Shown: piece by piece, positions 51,032 to 59,272 of the stretch
Numbering within the stretch: position 1 is the first letter of the stretch
How the letters are laid out: every line of letters begins with the position of its first letter
NCBI RefSeq assembly: GCF_029868385.1
Contig: NZ_JARWNX010000064.1
Location: 124,001-188,000 of the forward strand
Source of the DNA: Nocardia cyriacigeorgica
Lineage (GTDB): Bacteria; Actinomycetota; Actinomycetes; Mycobacteriales; Mycobacteriaceae
DNA: 64,000 nt
Direction: 5' to 3'
The notes under the pieces: generated by a model
What the model saw: only the letters and a program-made list of their open reading frames with translations
What the model was told of the DNA's origin: nothing
The model's database searches: none
Program-made: the position numbers and the translations under genes

Positions 51032-51060
51032 TTGGACGCGAACAGATCCGACTGCGCCGC

Positions 51061-51723
51061 TCAGCCCATCGGGTCGTCGGCGCCGAGCGCGGGAGCGCGG
51101 CCGAACGGTGGGGTGTAGCGGCCCCAGCGCACGCACTCCCAGGTGCCGTCCTGGCGCGGGGCCAGTTCGATGGTCTCGGTGTTGTCGAGATGGTTGTCGA
51201 TGGTGAACGGCGGTGCGACGCCGGTGAGGGTTCGCGCCACCAAACGCATGGCGGCACCGTGGTTCACCAGCAGCACATCACCGGCGTCCGCGCCCGCCAG
51301 ATAGCCGTCGCGCAGATCGGTGATCGCGGGCAGGAATCGGTCGAGCACCTCCTGCCCGGACTCCCCGCCGGGCAGACGCTGCGCCAATTCCCCCTCGTGC
51401 CAGGACCGGTAGACCCGCAGGAACAGCTCATGCGCCTCCTGGCTGTTCTCCCCCTCCAGATCACCGACCTGCACCTCGTGCACACCGTCGAGCACCCCGG
51501 CCGATACGCCCGTCGCGCCCTCGATGAAACCCGCGGTCTGCCGGGCCCGCAATGCCTGCGATGACAGCAGCAGTCGCGGCGGGATGGTCAGCCGCGAGCC
51601 GAAGGTCTTGGCCTGCGCCGCACCGCGTTGGGTGAGGGGCAGGCCGGGCAGGCTGGTATCGAGGATGCGCGCGACATTGCCCTCGGTCTCACCGTGCCGC
51701 ACCAGAATCAGTTTGCCGGTCAC
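51061..51723 (-). CDS. Histidine phosphatase (phosphoglycerate mutase-like, Rv3837c-type)
   Basis: Cytoplasmic enzyme of 220 residues. Seen: the phosphohistidine motif ILVRHGETEGNV at the N-terminus, SSQALRARQTAG, a Glu-containing VGDLEGENS, and VLLVNHGAAMRL, the second catalytic His. Family knowledge: phosphatase or mutase of small phosphorylated molecules; substrate unknown. The GTG at 51723 overlaps the pheA stop (GTGA) and gives the family N-terminus, so translation is coupled to pheA. Confidence 0.88.
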   Translation of the reverse strand: MTGKLILVRHGETEGNVARILDTSLPGLPLTQRGAAQAKTFGSRLTIPPRLLLSSQALRARQTAGFIEGATGVSAGVLDGVHEVQVGDLEGENSQEAHELFLRVYRSWHEGELAQRLPGGESGQEVLDRFLPAITDLRDGYLAGADAGDVLLVNHGAAMRLVARTLTGVAPPFTIDNHLDNTETIELAPRQDGTWECVRWGRYTPPFGRAPALGADDPMG

Positions 51724-52634
51724 AGGTCGGCAACCCCCTTTCGCAATCGGTCCAGCCATTGCGCGGACTCCTCGTCCGATGGCGGCGGCGTCCCGGTCGC
51801 CGAGGTGGCGGGCCAGGAGCCGAGGTACCGGATCCGGGCCGTACGGTGCAGCGCCTTGAGCGCCTCGGCGACAGCCGTATCGTCGATATGGCCGACGCAG
51901 TCCAGATAGAACCGGTAGGTGCCCATTCCCGTTCGGGTCGGCCGCGATTCGATACGGGTCAAATCGATACCGCGGGTGGAGAATTCGCCGAACGCCCGCA
52001 TGAGCGCGCCGGGTTCGTTCGGTAGTTCGAGTACGAGGGAGGTGCGGTCGGCGCCGGTGGGCCGCGGCGCCACGCGCGGGGTGGTGACCAGGACGAACCG
52101 GGTGATCGCGTCCTCGTGGTCGGCCACGCCTTCGGCCAGCGCCACCAGGCCGAGGCGCTGTCCGGCCAGGGTGGTGGATACCGCGGCGTCGGCGTGTCCG
52201 GCGAGCACGTCCTCGGCGGCGGCCGCATTGGAGGCCGATACGTAGCGCGCAGCATCGGGGAGGTTGCGCTCGAGCCAGAGCCGCACCTGCGCGGCGGCGA
52301 CCGGATAGGCCGCCACCGACCGCACATCGGCGAGCGTGGTCCCGGCACGGGCGAGAATCGCGAAGCTCACCTCGAGTTCGGTCTCGGCGATGATCTGGAG
52401 CCGCGGCCCGACGGCCAGCGAATCCAGCGTTGCCGGGATGGAGCCCTCCACCGAACTCTCGATCGGCACCACCGCGCCGTCGACCTCGCCGGAACGGATC
52501 AGGTCGAGCGCCGCGCCCTGGCTCGGCGCGGCGATCCGCTCGACCGGCCCGTCGAAGGACCCCGAGGTTTCGAGTTCGGCGAGGGCCATCTCGGTGAAGG
52601 TTCCCGAGGGCCCGAAATACGCTATTCGCGGCAC
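51720..52634 (-). CDS. pheA: Prephenate dehydratase
   Basis: Monofunctional enzyme of 304 residues. Family knowledge: converts prephenate to phenylpyruvate in phenylalanine synthesis and is feedback-inhibited by phenylalanine through an ACT domain. Seen: N-terminal PRIAYFGPSGTFTEMAL, the catalytic TRF in DAITRFVLV, and an ACT domain with LPNEPGALMRAFGEFSTRGIDLTRIESRPTR containing the ESRP phenylalanine-binding motif. GTG start at 52634. Matches Rv3838c. Followed by the coupled histidine phosphatase gene. Confidence 0.95.
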   Translation of the reverse strand: MPRIAYFGPSGTFTEMALAELETSGSFDGPVERIAAPSQGAALDLIRSGEVDGAVVPIESSVEGSIPATLDSLAVGPRLQIIAETELEVSFAILARAGTTLADVRSVAAYPVAAAQVRLWLERNLPDAARYVSASNAAAAEDVLAGHADAAVSTTLAGQRLGLVALAEGVADHEDAITRFVLVTTPRVAPRPTGADRTSLVLELPNEPGALMRAFGEFSTRGIDLTRIESRPTRTGMGTYRFYLDCVGHIDDTAVAEALKALHRTARIRYLGSWPATSATGTPPPSDEESAQWLDRLRKGVADL

Positions 52635-52702
52635 GCCTACGAGATTACTTGCGTTGTCCGGCGCGCCCCGCCGACTTCCCGAGGTAGGGAACGGCCGGGC
52701 TA

Positions 52703-53110
52703 TCAGTCGGCGACCGGGCGCAGCATCGCCCCGAGCGCCTGCGTGAGCTGATCCGGACGCTCGGATTCGATGGCGAGCAACACCCCGCGCACCGCTTCGA
52801 CCGCCTGCGGGTTCAGGCCGGTGAGGAAGGCGGTATCGGGTGTGGTCAGCGCGGTGCGGATGTCCTCACCGCACAGTGCGGCGGCGGTGCCCGCGACGAT
52901 GGCGAGCGCACGGTCGGGGTCGGCGGTCCGTGCGATCAGACCGGTGTCGGAATGGGCGGCCGCGGCGAGGATATCGGCGATCTCGGCGATCTCGGCCGCC
53001 GATTCGATCACCCGGCCCGCGGGCGCCGCACCGGGCGCGACGACGAGGCCGTCGACCAGGTTTCGCCGTGCAGGCACCGTCAACGCGACCAGGACCGGCT
53101 CGCTGCTCAT
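52703..53110 (-). CDS. Conserved hypothetical protein upstream of pheA
   Basis: Not recognised. A protein of about 135 residues from the ATG at 53110 (an ATG at 53128 would add six). It is Ala/Val/Glu-rich with no membrane segment; AEIAEIADILAAAAHSDTGLIARTADPDRALAIVAGTAAALCG suggests helices. It lies 68 bases before pheA on the same strand and shares its promoter region with the IdeR-box gene on the other side. Confidence 0.6.
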   Translation of the reverse strand: MSSEPVLVALTVPARRNLVDGLVVAPGAAPAGRVIESAAEIAEIADILAAAAHSDTGLIARTADPDRALAIVAGTAAALCGEDIRTALTTPDTAFLTGLNPQAVEAVRGVLLAIESERPDQLTQALGAMLRPVAD

Positions 53111-53166
53111 GACATTCAACTTACCCATCGGCCGCACACAGGTGTTGCGGACATCCCCAGGTTCGC

Positions 53167-53185
53167 TTAGGTTAGGTTAACCTAA
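53167..53185. promoter_or_regulatory. IdeR/DtxR iron box
   Basis: TTAGGTTAGGTTAACCTAA agrees with the IdeR consensus as I know it (TTAGGTTAGSCTAACCTAA) at all but one of 19 positions. It lies 47 bases before the DUF2470 gene and on the other side about 57 bases before the 52703-53110 gene. Confidence 0.9.
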
Positions 53186-53232
53186 TTGAGCAGATGTGAA
53201 GTGGGGCACGGCTCACCCAGTGGAGGTTTTGT

Positions 53233-53991
53233 ATGCCGGAGACGATCAGCGCACCGACGACCGCCGAGCGGGTCCGTAGCGCGTGTGCGCATGCCGAGTA
53301 TTCGGTGCTGGCGCTGCCCGGCACCGATCCCATCTCCACCTCGGTACATCATCTGCGCGAATGCGGTGACGCGGTGATCGCCGTCCCGCGCGACAGCGCC
53401 GCCGCCCATGCCGCCGCCTCCGGTACCGCGGGCGCGCCCGCCGTCCTCGAACTCACCGATCACGCCCCGCTTCCGCTGCGTGAACCGGTGCGCGCACTGG
53501 TGTGGCTGCGTGGCTGGGTGCGGGCGGTCCCCGCACAGGCACAGCGTGCGCTGGCCACCGAGGTGGCCAAGGAGAACCCCGATCCGGCACTGCTCGACGT
53601 CGGCCACACCGCCACCCTGCTGCGGCTGGTGATCAACTCGGCCGTGGTCGCCGACTCCACCGGTGCCGAATCGGTGTGCGCCGAGGAGCTGCGCATGGCT
53701 CGGCCCGATCCGTTCTGCACCATGGAATCGGCCTGGCTGCAACATATGGACGCCGACCACGCCGATGTCGTCGCCCAGCTGGCCAGGCATCTGCCGCCGC
53801 GGTTGCAGCGCGGCAGGGTGCATCCGCTGGCCATCGACCGCTACGGGCTCACCCTGCGGGTCGAGGGCACCGACGGCGACCACGACTTCCGGCTGCCGTT
53901 CGCCACCCCGGCCGACGACGTCGAATCCCTGAGCCGGGCGGTACGAATCCTGGCCGGTTGCCCCTTCCTCAACGGCCTACGCCGCATCTGA
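53233..53991 (+). CDS. DUF2470-domain protein under iron control (Rv3839-like)
   Basis: Cytoplasmic protein of 252 residues. Seen: an N-terminal split-barrel-like half (VRSACAHAEYSVLALPGTDP, HHLRECGDAVIAVP) and a C-terminal DUF2470 domain (WLQHMDADHADVVAQLARHLPP, then RVHPLAIDRYGLTLRVEG). Family knowledge: the architecture recalls heme-utilisation proteins such as HugZ, so a role in heme or iron use is reasonable; I recall Rv3839 as IdeR-regulated. A near-perfect iron box lies upstream, predicting repression when iron is plentiful. The ATG at 53233 has GGAGG upstream. Confidence 0.85.
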   Translation: MPETISAPTTAERVRSACAHAEYSVLALPGTDPISTSVHHLRECGDAVIAVPRDSAAAHAAASGTAGAPAVLELTDHAPLPLREPVRALVWLRGWVRAVPAQAQRALATEVAKENPDPALLDVGHTATLLRLVINSAVVADSTGAESVCAEELRMARPDPFCTMESAWLQHMDADHADVVAQLARHLPPRLQRGRVHPLAIDRYGLTLRVEGTDGDHDFRLPFATPADDVESLSRAVRILAGCPFLNGLRRI

Positions 53992-54028
53992 GACCACCCT
54001 CCTGGCCGCCGGGCAATAGATTCGGCCC

Positions 54029-54817
54029 ATGCGCGATGACGTCGGCCGGGCGGGCACCGGTGAGCTGACCGATCGAGAACGGACCGGTATCCGGCTCGAG
54101 ATCCTGGTGGTTCTCGGCGTCACCTTCGGGTTGAGCGGGCTCAACGCCGCCTTGTCGCTGGTGGAGAGCGCGCTCGAGCCCGGAGGGGTCGGCGAGCAGA
54201 CCGTCGCGCTCAATGCGTCGCGCTCGGCGCAGTCGATCATCGACCTGCTGTTCCAGCTACTCGGAGTACTGCGACTGACAGCGTGGGCCGCACTCGGGCT
54301 GTACCTGCTGTGGCGCAGCAGTATCGGACCGCGCGCCATCGGCCTGGCCCGCTTGCGGTGGCGGCCTGACGGTCTGCACGGTCTGGTGCTCGCCGCGGTG
54401 ATCGGCCTGCCCGGACTCGCGCTGTATCTGATCGCGCACGCGGCGGGCGTCAGCGTGACGATCGTGCCGAGCGCACTGGACGAACACTGGTGGCGGCTGC
54501 CCACCCTGATCCTGTCCGCCTGCGCGAACTCCGCCGCCGAAGAGATCATCGTGGTGGCCTATCTGATCACCCGCCTGCGTGCGCTCGGCTGGTCGGAGAA
54601 CCGTTCGCTGCTCGCCTCGGCGCTGCTGCGCGGCAGCTACCACCTCTACCAGGGCCTCGGCGGTGGGCTCGGCAATATCGTGATGGGCGTGGTCTTCGGC
54701 CGATACTGGCAGCGCACGGGCCGACTGTGGCCGCTGGTGATCGCCCATGCGGTGATCGACGCGGTCGCCTATACCGGGTACACGGTGCTGCGTGGACGAG
54801 TCGGTTGGCTGCCGTGA
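54029..54817 (+). CDS. CPBP-family intramembrane metalloprotease
   Basis: Polytopic protein of 262 residues. Seen: about seven hydrophobic segments, motif 1 in NSAAEEIIVVAYLITRLR (double Glu), a histidine in RGSYHLYQGLGGG and a third motif HAVIDAVAYTGY. Family knowledge: CPBP (Abi/CAAX-like) proteases cut within or near membranes; many act in bacteriocin immunity or unknown processing. No bacteriocin gene is visible here. It precedes the LCP gene. Confidence 0.82.
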   Translation: MRDDVGRAGTGELTDRERTGIRLEILVVLGVTFGLSGLNAALSLVESALEPGGVGEQTVALNASRSAQSIIDLLFQLLGVLRLTAWAALGLYLLWRSSIGPRAIGLARLRWRPDGLHGLVLAAVIGLPGLALYLIAHAAGVSVTIVPSALDEHWWRLPTLILSACANSAAEEIIVVAYLITRLRALGWSENRSLLASALLRGSYHLYQGLGGGLGNIVMGVVFGRYWQRTGRLWPLVIAHAVIDAVAYTGYTVLRGRVGWLP

Positions 54818-54936
54818 GCGACGCCGCGGACGTCCGGCGCAGCCGGTTGCGAACACCCGCCCGTGAGCGATGACACCGGCGTTTCGGCGCGCCGTCGGGT
54901 AACACAGCGGGCCGAAGTGGGTAAGTAGAGTTCAAC

Positions 54937-56694
54937 ATGATGAACGGCGACGACCCACGGAGGCGCCGGGTCCCGCCGCAGGGCGCACCCGGCCGACCGG
55001 ACGCGCGACCAGGCGAACCGGGGCGTCCCGCCGAACCCGGTATGCGCCGTCCGAGGCCAGGTGAGCCCGAGCCCGGCAGGCGGCCCGCACCGGACGAACA
55101 TCGCCCCCGACCAGACCCCGGCGCCTACCGCCCGGATGCCAGGCCCACCGAACGCGGCGGATATCCCGCGGGTGAGCCGGGCGCGCGGCGGCCAGGACCC
55201 GGCGGTCCCGGTCCTCGTCAGGACGGATACGGCGGCAGGCCCGGTGAGCCCGCCCCGGCAGCCGACCGGCCCGCGCCTCGACGTCCGGGCGCCGAAGGCC
55301 CGCGTGGCTTCGAAGCAGACCGATATCGCGACAACCCGGCAGGACGCCCCGGCGAACCGGTCATGCGACGGCCCGAAGGCGGTCAAGGGTTACACAAGAA
55401 CGGTCCCGGTGCACAGGGACCGCGGCATATCGAGCCGACCCAGGTCCTGCATCGCGACGGCCGTGAGCACGCACCGCCGCTGGCCTGGTCCGAGGTACCC
55501 ACCCACCGACAGCCGCCGCCTCCCCCGCGCGACGGTGCGACCTTGCGCGAGACGGTCGCCTCCCCCGATCCGGCGTACGCCCCACCCCGGCAGACGGCGC
55601 CACCGCGCGATGCCACCCACGCGCCCACGCAGAAACCCGTCCCGTTCCGCGAGGACGAGCCCCCGCGCAGGCGACGTGGCGATGTTCCCCCGCCGCCGCC
55701 GAGCCGTCCCCCGCGCGGTGGTGGCCGGGCCCCGCGACCGCCGCGCCCCAAGCGCAAACGGCATATCTTCCGGTGGATTCTGGTCATGCTCGTGGTGTTC
55801 GCACTGCTGATCGTGACCGCCGTCATCCAGCTCGATCGCACCTTGAGCCGCATCGACGCATTGGCCGACTACACCGATCGCGTCGGAGACACTCCGGGAA
55901 CCAACTGGTTGCTCGTCGGCTCGGACAGCAGATCGGGGCTGTCGGCAGATCAGGAGCAAGGTCTCGCCACCGGCGGCGACGTCGGGCCGGAGCGCACCGA
56001 CACCATCATCCTCGTGCATGTCCCGCCCTCGGGCCGGACGACGCTGGTGAGCCTGCCGCGCGACTCCTACGTCAGCATTCCCGGCTACGGCCAGGACAAG
56101 CTCAACGCGTCGTTCGCCTTCGGCGGCCCCCAGCTGCTGGTGCAGTCGGTGGAGATCGCCACCGGCCTGCACATCGACCACTACGCGCAGATCGGATTCG
56201 CGGGATTCGCCGGTGTGGTGGACGCGCTCGGCGGAATCGACGTCTGTGTACCGCAACCCATCGACGATCCGCTCGCCGGTATCAACCTCGCCGCGGGTTG
56301 CCAGCGCCTCGACGGTCCGCAGGCGCTGGGTTTCGTACGCAGCCGCGCGACCGCGCTCGCCGATATCGACCGGATGAACAACCAGCGGTTGTTCCTGTCC
56401 GCGCTGCTGGAACAGGCCACGAGTCCGAGCACGCTGGCCAATCCGTTCAAGCTCTGGCCGATGGCCCGTGACACCGCGAAATCGCTCACCGTCGACAATG
56501 GCGATCATATCTGGGATCTGGCCCGGCTCGGCTGGGCGCTGCGCGGCGACACGCTGGCCACCACGGTGCCGATCGGCGGGTTCACCGACACCTCCAGCGG
56601 CAATGTGCTGCTGTGGGACCAGGCGAATGCGAGCCGCTTTTTCGAAGCGCTGGCTGCCGGCCGACCCATTCCGGAGGACCTGCGCGGCGAGTAA
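54937..56694 (+). CDS. LytR-CpsA-Psr (LCP) family wall-polymer ligase
   Basis: Membrane-anchored protein of 585 residues. Seen: an unusually long Pro/Arg/Gly-rich cytosolic N-terminus (about 1-280), one membrane segment (IFRWILVMLVVFALLIVTAVI) and an extracytoplasmic LCP domain with WLLVGSDSR, RTDTIILVHVPPSGRTTLVSLPRDSYV, HYAQIGFAGFAGVVDALGGIDVCV and ALGFVRSRATALADIDRMNNQ. Family knowledge: LCP proteins attach secondary polymers, arabinogalactan in mycolata, from a lipid carrier to peptidoglycan. Sits ten bases before the ferritin pair. Confidence 0.9.
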   Translation: MMNGDDPRRRRVPPQGAPGRPDARPGEPGRPAEPGMRRPRPGEPEPGRRPAPDEHRPRPDPGAYRPDARPTERGGYPAGEPGARRPGPGGPGPRQDGYGGRPGEPAPAADRPAPRRPGAEGPRGFEADRYRDNPAGRPGEPVMRRPEGGQGLHKNGPGAQGPRHIEPTQVLHRDGREHAPPLAWSEVPTHRQPPPPPRDGATLRETVASPDPAYAPPRQTAPPRDATHAPTQKPVPFREDEPPRRRRGDVPPPPPSRPPRGGGRAPRPPRPKRKRHIFRWILVMLVVFALLIVTAVIQLDRTLSRIDALADYTDRVGDTPGTNWLLVGSDSRSGLSADQEQGLATGGDVGPERTDTIILVHVPPSGRTTLVSLPRDSYVSIPGYGQDKLNASFAFGGPQLLVQSVEIATGLHIDHYAQIGFAGFAGVVDALGGIDVCVPQPIDDPLAGINLAAGCQRLDGPQALGFVRSRATALADIDRMNNQRLFLSALLEQATSPSTLANPFKLWPMARDTAKSLTVDNGDHIWDLARLGWALRGDTLATTVPIGGFTDTSSGNVLLWDQANASRFFEALAAGRPIPEDLRGE

Positions 56695-56704
56695 CGTCGG
56701 ACAC

Positions 56705-57256
56705 ATGCCCGACAACGATGTCGACCGGTCCTTCCCGGCCATGCTGCGCGATCAGATCAGGCACGGATTCACCGCGGGCCAGCAGTATCTGGCCGCCGCC
56801 GTCTACTTCGAAGCCGAACGGCTGCCCCAGCTGGCCCGACATTGTTACGGCCGCTCCGATGAGCATCGCGGGCATGCGCTGCGCATGGTGCAGCATCTGC
56901 TCGACCGCGATCTCGAGGTCACCGTCGGCGGCCTCGACGAGGTGCGGCCCACCTTCGAATCACCGCACACCGCAATAGCTTTCCTCTTGGCGCGGGAGCG
57001 GACACTGACCGATCAGATCGTCGAACTCGCGAAGGCCGCCCGCGCCTCGGGCGACTATCTGGGCGAGCAGTTCGTGCAGTGGTTCCTGGAGCAGCAGATG
57101 GACGAGGTCGCCGGGATGACCACTCTGCTGACCGTATTCGAGCGGGCCGCCGGCAACCTGTTCGATGTGGAGGAGTTCGCCGCGCGTGAACTGCGCACCA
57201 CCCCCGCGCCGGTCGCCGGCTCGCTGCCGAAAATGGCTGGGACAGTGCGCAACTAA
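56705..57256 (+). CDS. Ferritin-like subunit lacking ferroxidase ligands
   Basis: Ferritin-family protein of 183 residues, normal length, ending like BfrB (GDYLGEQFVQWFLEQQMDEV). Seen: QIRHGFTAGQQY, where the first ferroxidase Glu is Gly21, and SDEHRGHALRM, where the Glu of ExxH is His54; His57 and Glu98 remain. Family knowledge: loss of these ligands stops Fe(II) oxidation at the diiron centre, as in mammalian L chains. The neighbour at 57329 keeps them all. This subunit probably co-assembles with it as a 24-mer, with nucleation or structural duty; inferred. The ATG at 56705 gives the family N-terminus. Confidence 0.88.
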   Translation: MPDNDVDRSFPAMLRDQIRHGFTAGQQYLAAAVYFEAERLPQLARHCYGRSDEHRGHALRMVQHLLDRDLEVTVGGLDEVRPTFESPHTAIAFLLARERTLTDQIVELAKAARASGDYLGEQFVQWFLEQQMDEVAGMTTLLTVFERAAGNLFDVEEFAARELRTTPAPVAGSLPKMAGTVRN

Positions 57257-57257
57257 A

Positions 57258-57276
57258 TTAGGAAACACTATCCTCA
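57258..57276 (+). promoter_or_regulatory. Possible IdeR-like box before the second ferritin
   Basis: TTAGGAAACACTATCCTCA keeps 13 of 19 positions of the IdeR consensus, including the TTAGG and CTA-CCT half-sites. It lies about 50 bases before the ferritin ATG at 57329. In M. tuberculosis IdeR activates the ferritin gene from variant boxes, so weak similarity is still meaningful. Confidence 0.5.
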
Positions 57277-57328
57277 ATAAGGGTGGACTTGGATGACAAG
57301 TGCGCTGACCAGCGTTAACGTCTGTGTC

Positions 57329-57877
57329 ATGTCCAGCCATCCGGAAAGCCCGCGCAGCAAATTCCACAGCCTGCTCCACGATCAGATCCGGCATGAATTC
57401 AATGCCGAGCATCAGTACATCGCGATTGCGGTTTGGTTCGACAATGCCGACCTGCCGCAGTTGGCGAAACGCTTCTACGCTCAGGCCGTCGAGGAACGTA
57501 ACCACGCGATGATGATCGTGCAGTACTTCCTCGATCGGGATATCAGCATCGAAATCGGTGGCATCGACGGCGCGAAATCGCATTTCGAGAATGCCCGCGA
57601 GCCCATCGCGCTGGCACTCGCGCAGGAGAAGACCGTCACCGACCAGATCATCCAGCTGGCGAGCACCGCCCGCGAAGAGGGCGATTACCTGGGCGAGCAG
57701 TTCATGCAGTGGTTCCTCAAGGAGCAGGTCGAGGAAGTCGCCAATATGAACACCCTGCTCACGATCGCCGATCGCGCCGGGTCGAACCTGTTCGATCTGG
57801 AGGAATTCATCGCCCGCGAGATGAGCGGCCCCAGCAATACTTCCGGTGCGCCGTCGGCGGCGGGTGGATCCGTGTAG
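57329..57877 (+). CDS. bfrB: Ferritin (BfrB-type) with intact ferroxidase centre
   Basis: Iron-storage ferritin of 182 residues, close to M. tuberculosis BfrB (181). Seen: QIRHEFNAEHQY (Glu23), VEERNHAMM (Glu56, His59), QEKTVTDQ (Glu) and GDYLGEQFMQWFLKEQVEE, so the diiron ligands are present. The tail SGAPSAAGGSV resembles the BfrB tail. Family knowledge: oxidises Fe(II) and stores iron in a 24-mer shell. The ATG at 57329 aligns with the family start; an ATG at 57293 is possible. A variant iron box lies upstream and a strong terminator follows. Confidence 0.93.
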   Translation: MSSHPESPRSKFHSLLHDQIRHEFNAEHQYIAIAVWFDNADLPQLAKRFYAQAVEERNHAMMIVQYFLDRDISIEIGGIDGAKSHFENAREPIALALAQEKTVTDQIIQLASTAREEGDYLGEQFMQWFLKEQVEEVANMNTLLTIADRAGSNLFDLEEFIAREMSGPSNTSGAPSAAGGSV

Positions 57878-57900
57878 TACGGCTCACCATTCGCCGAACG

Positions 57901-57940
57901 ACGGCAGCCCCAGCACTTCGCGACGTGCTGGGGCTGCCGT
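57901..57940 (+). terminator. Strong terminator after the ferritin gene
   Basis: Perfect 16-bp inverted repeat (57901-57916 with 57925-57940) with an 8-base loop, followed by ATTTCG. Confidence 0.85.
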
Positions 57941-57952
57941 ATTTCGCACGGG

Positions 57953-58015
57953 TCAGCCCGCGCTGGCGCTCAGGGTGCTGATAAGCGTGGTCACAAGCTC
58001 GAGAATGGCGTCCAT
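57953..58015 (-). CDS. Possible 20-residue hydrophobic peptide
   Basis: Not recognised. The minus-strand ATG at 58015 opens MDAILELVTTLISTLSAS plus two residues before TGA. It has AGTAGGGAAATC directly upstream and a GAGGAAAG slightly further. The peptide is amphipathic-looking with an acidic start, like small secreted or membrane-active peptides. It could be chance in a GC-rich gap. Confidence 0.35.
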   Translation of the reverse strand: MDAILELVTTLISTLSASAG

Positions 58016-58040
58016 GATTTCCCTACTTTCCTCATCGGCC

Positions 58041-58058
58041 GGTGAGGTCTCCCTCACC
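58041..58058 (-). promoter_or_regulatory. Inverted repeat upstream of the small peptide ORF
   Basis: GGTGAGG/CCTCACC, a perfect 7-bp inverted repeat with a 4-base centre, 25 bases upstream of the small ORF at 57953-58015. It could be an operator or an RNA hairpin in its leader. Confidence 0.35.
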
Positions 58059-58214
58059 TTCACCAGCTTTCGGTGATGCTGAGAAGGTAGCCCAGCCGAG
58101 ATTAGAAAGGAGCGTATTTCACAAAATTACTCCACTGGAATTCTGCGCCGGAAACAGCGACGGCTCCGGGCCCGGCATATCGCCGGACACCGAAGCCGCC
58201 CTTCACGGTGTGGT

Positions 58215-59135
58215 TCAGCGCAGCGTGACCTGACGCGACCGCAGCCCGTCCCGCGAACGCCGCTCCTCCGCCGACAGCGGCGCGTCCGAGGCCAACGCCT
58301 CGGCCAGCCGGGCCCCGAACTCGATCGCGGGCGCCGCCCACTCGCTCGCATGACGCTCGGGGTCCAGATCGAACACCGGCACCAGCAGCCCGTGCGTGCG
58401 GAACGAACCCGCGAAACGCGAACCCTCACCCAGATGCAGACCGCCCGCGGCGTGCAGCCGGGCCAGCGCCAGCATCAGATCGTCCTCCGGCTCCGGGCGC
58501 ACCCAGCGCACATGCGCCTTCTCGCCCGCGTCGACCCACCAGGCCGCGCCGATCGCGTCGGCGCCGAGATCGAGCCGATCCGAGGGCATGATGGCCTGTT
58601 TGGCCTGCTCGATGGTCGCGGCGACCTGCGGATCGGGCTCCACACCTTCGGGCACCCACCAGTCGAAATCCTGATGCACCGTCAGCTCGAGAGCAGCGCC
58701 CGGATCGATGACATCGGCCAACGCCGGTCCACCCTCGACGCTCTCGGCCGCGGGCAGCGATTCGCCCGGTTCGGCCGACTGGGTCCACAGGATGGCGGCG
58801 GCGATATCGGCGGCCGGGTTCTCGCCCTCGGCCTGCACCTGCACGCCGACATAGCCGGTCGGCTCGTCACCGGCGCGCACCAGCGCGGCGACCGCACCGG
58901 GTAGCACGGTGGCGAGTACGACCGAACGTTCGGCCGCGGCACCGGGCGACAGCTTCAACGTGGCGGTCGCCGAAGGCACGAACTCGCGCAACGCGACGAG
59001 ATCGCATTCGGCGGCCAGACCCTCGAACGGGCGCGTGACGGCCTTGGCGGCCTGTTCCTGCGCGGCCCGCCGTTCGGCCAGACGCTGGGCCCGGTTCCCG
59101 CCGGGCTTCGGACTGTTGCGCTTGCTCTTACCCAC
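58215..59135 (-). CDS. DUF5926-family protein
   Basis: Cytoplasmic protein of 306 residues. Seen: a strongly basic N-terminus (MGKSKRNSPKPGGNRAQRLAERRAAQEQA) and a soluble acidic rest with VHQDFDWWVPEGVEPDPQVAATIEQAKQAIMPS and HVRWVRPEPEDDLMLALARLHAAGG, typical of this actinobacterial family. No known catalytic motif. Its role is unknown. It converges with the ferritin gene. Confidence 0.75.
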   Translation of the reverse strand: MGKSKRNSPKPGGNRAQRLAERRAAQEQAAKAVTRPFEGLAAECDLVALREFVPSATATLKLSPGAAAERSVVLATVLPGAVAALVRAGDEPTGYVGVQVQAEGENPAADIAAAILWTQSAEPGESLPAAESVEGGPALADVIDPGAALELTVHQDFDWWVPEGVEPDPQVAATIEQAKQAIMPSDRLDLGADAIGAAWWVDAGEKAHVRWVRPEPEDDLMLALARLHAAGGLHLGEGSRFAGSFRTHGLLVPVFDLDPERHASEWAAPAIEFGARLAEALASDAPLSAEERRSRDGLRSRQVTLR

Positions 59136-59272
59136 GGCTGGTCAAACTACACCCATCCTCCGCGCGTCACGCCTTCGTTCAGGTGGGCGCGCCGCCTCAG
59201 ACGGTCTCCGATGCGCCTGAGCCGGGGGCCCTCCATGGTGACGCTGCGCTACCGCCTCCGGGCTCGACCGCC

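Larger units (their letters stand above)
50714..51060. other. Gap after the PE-PPE-EspG operon
   Basis: A 347-bp stretch between two convergent genes. It holds the operon's terminator (50741-50775) and an imperfect direct repeat (50970-50997 and 51005-51031). No gene is visible. Confidence 0.6.
57878..58214. other. Gap between ferritin and DUF5926 genes
   Basis: A 337-bp stretch between convergent genes. It holds the ferritin terminator (57901-57940), a possible 20-residue ORF on the minus strand (57953-58015) and an inverted repeat just upstream of that ORF (58041-58058). Confidence 0.55.

Noticed and set aside
54029..54817. A bacteriocin immunity protein
   Set aside because: CPBP proteins can have that role, but no small precursor peptide or modification gene is present around it.
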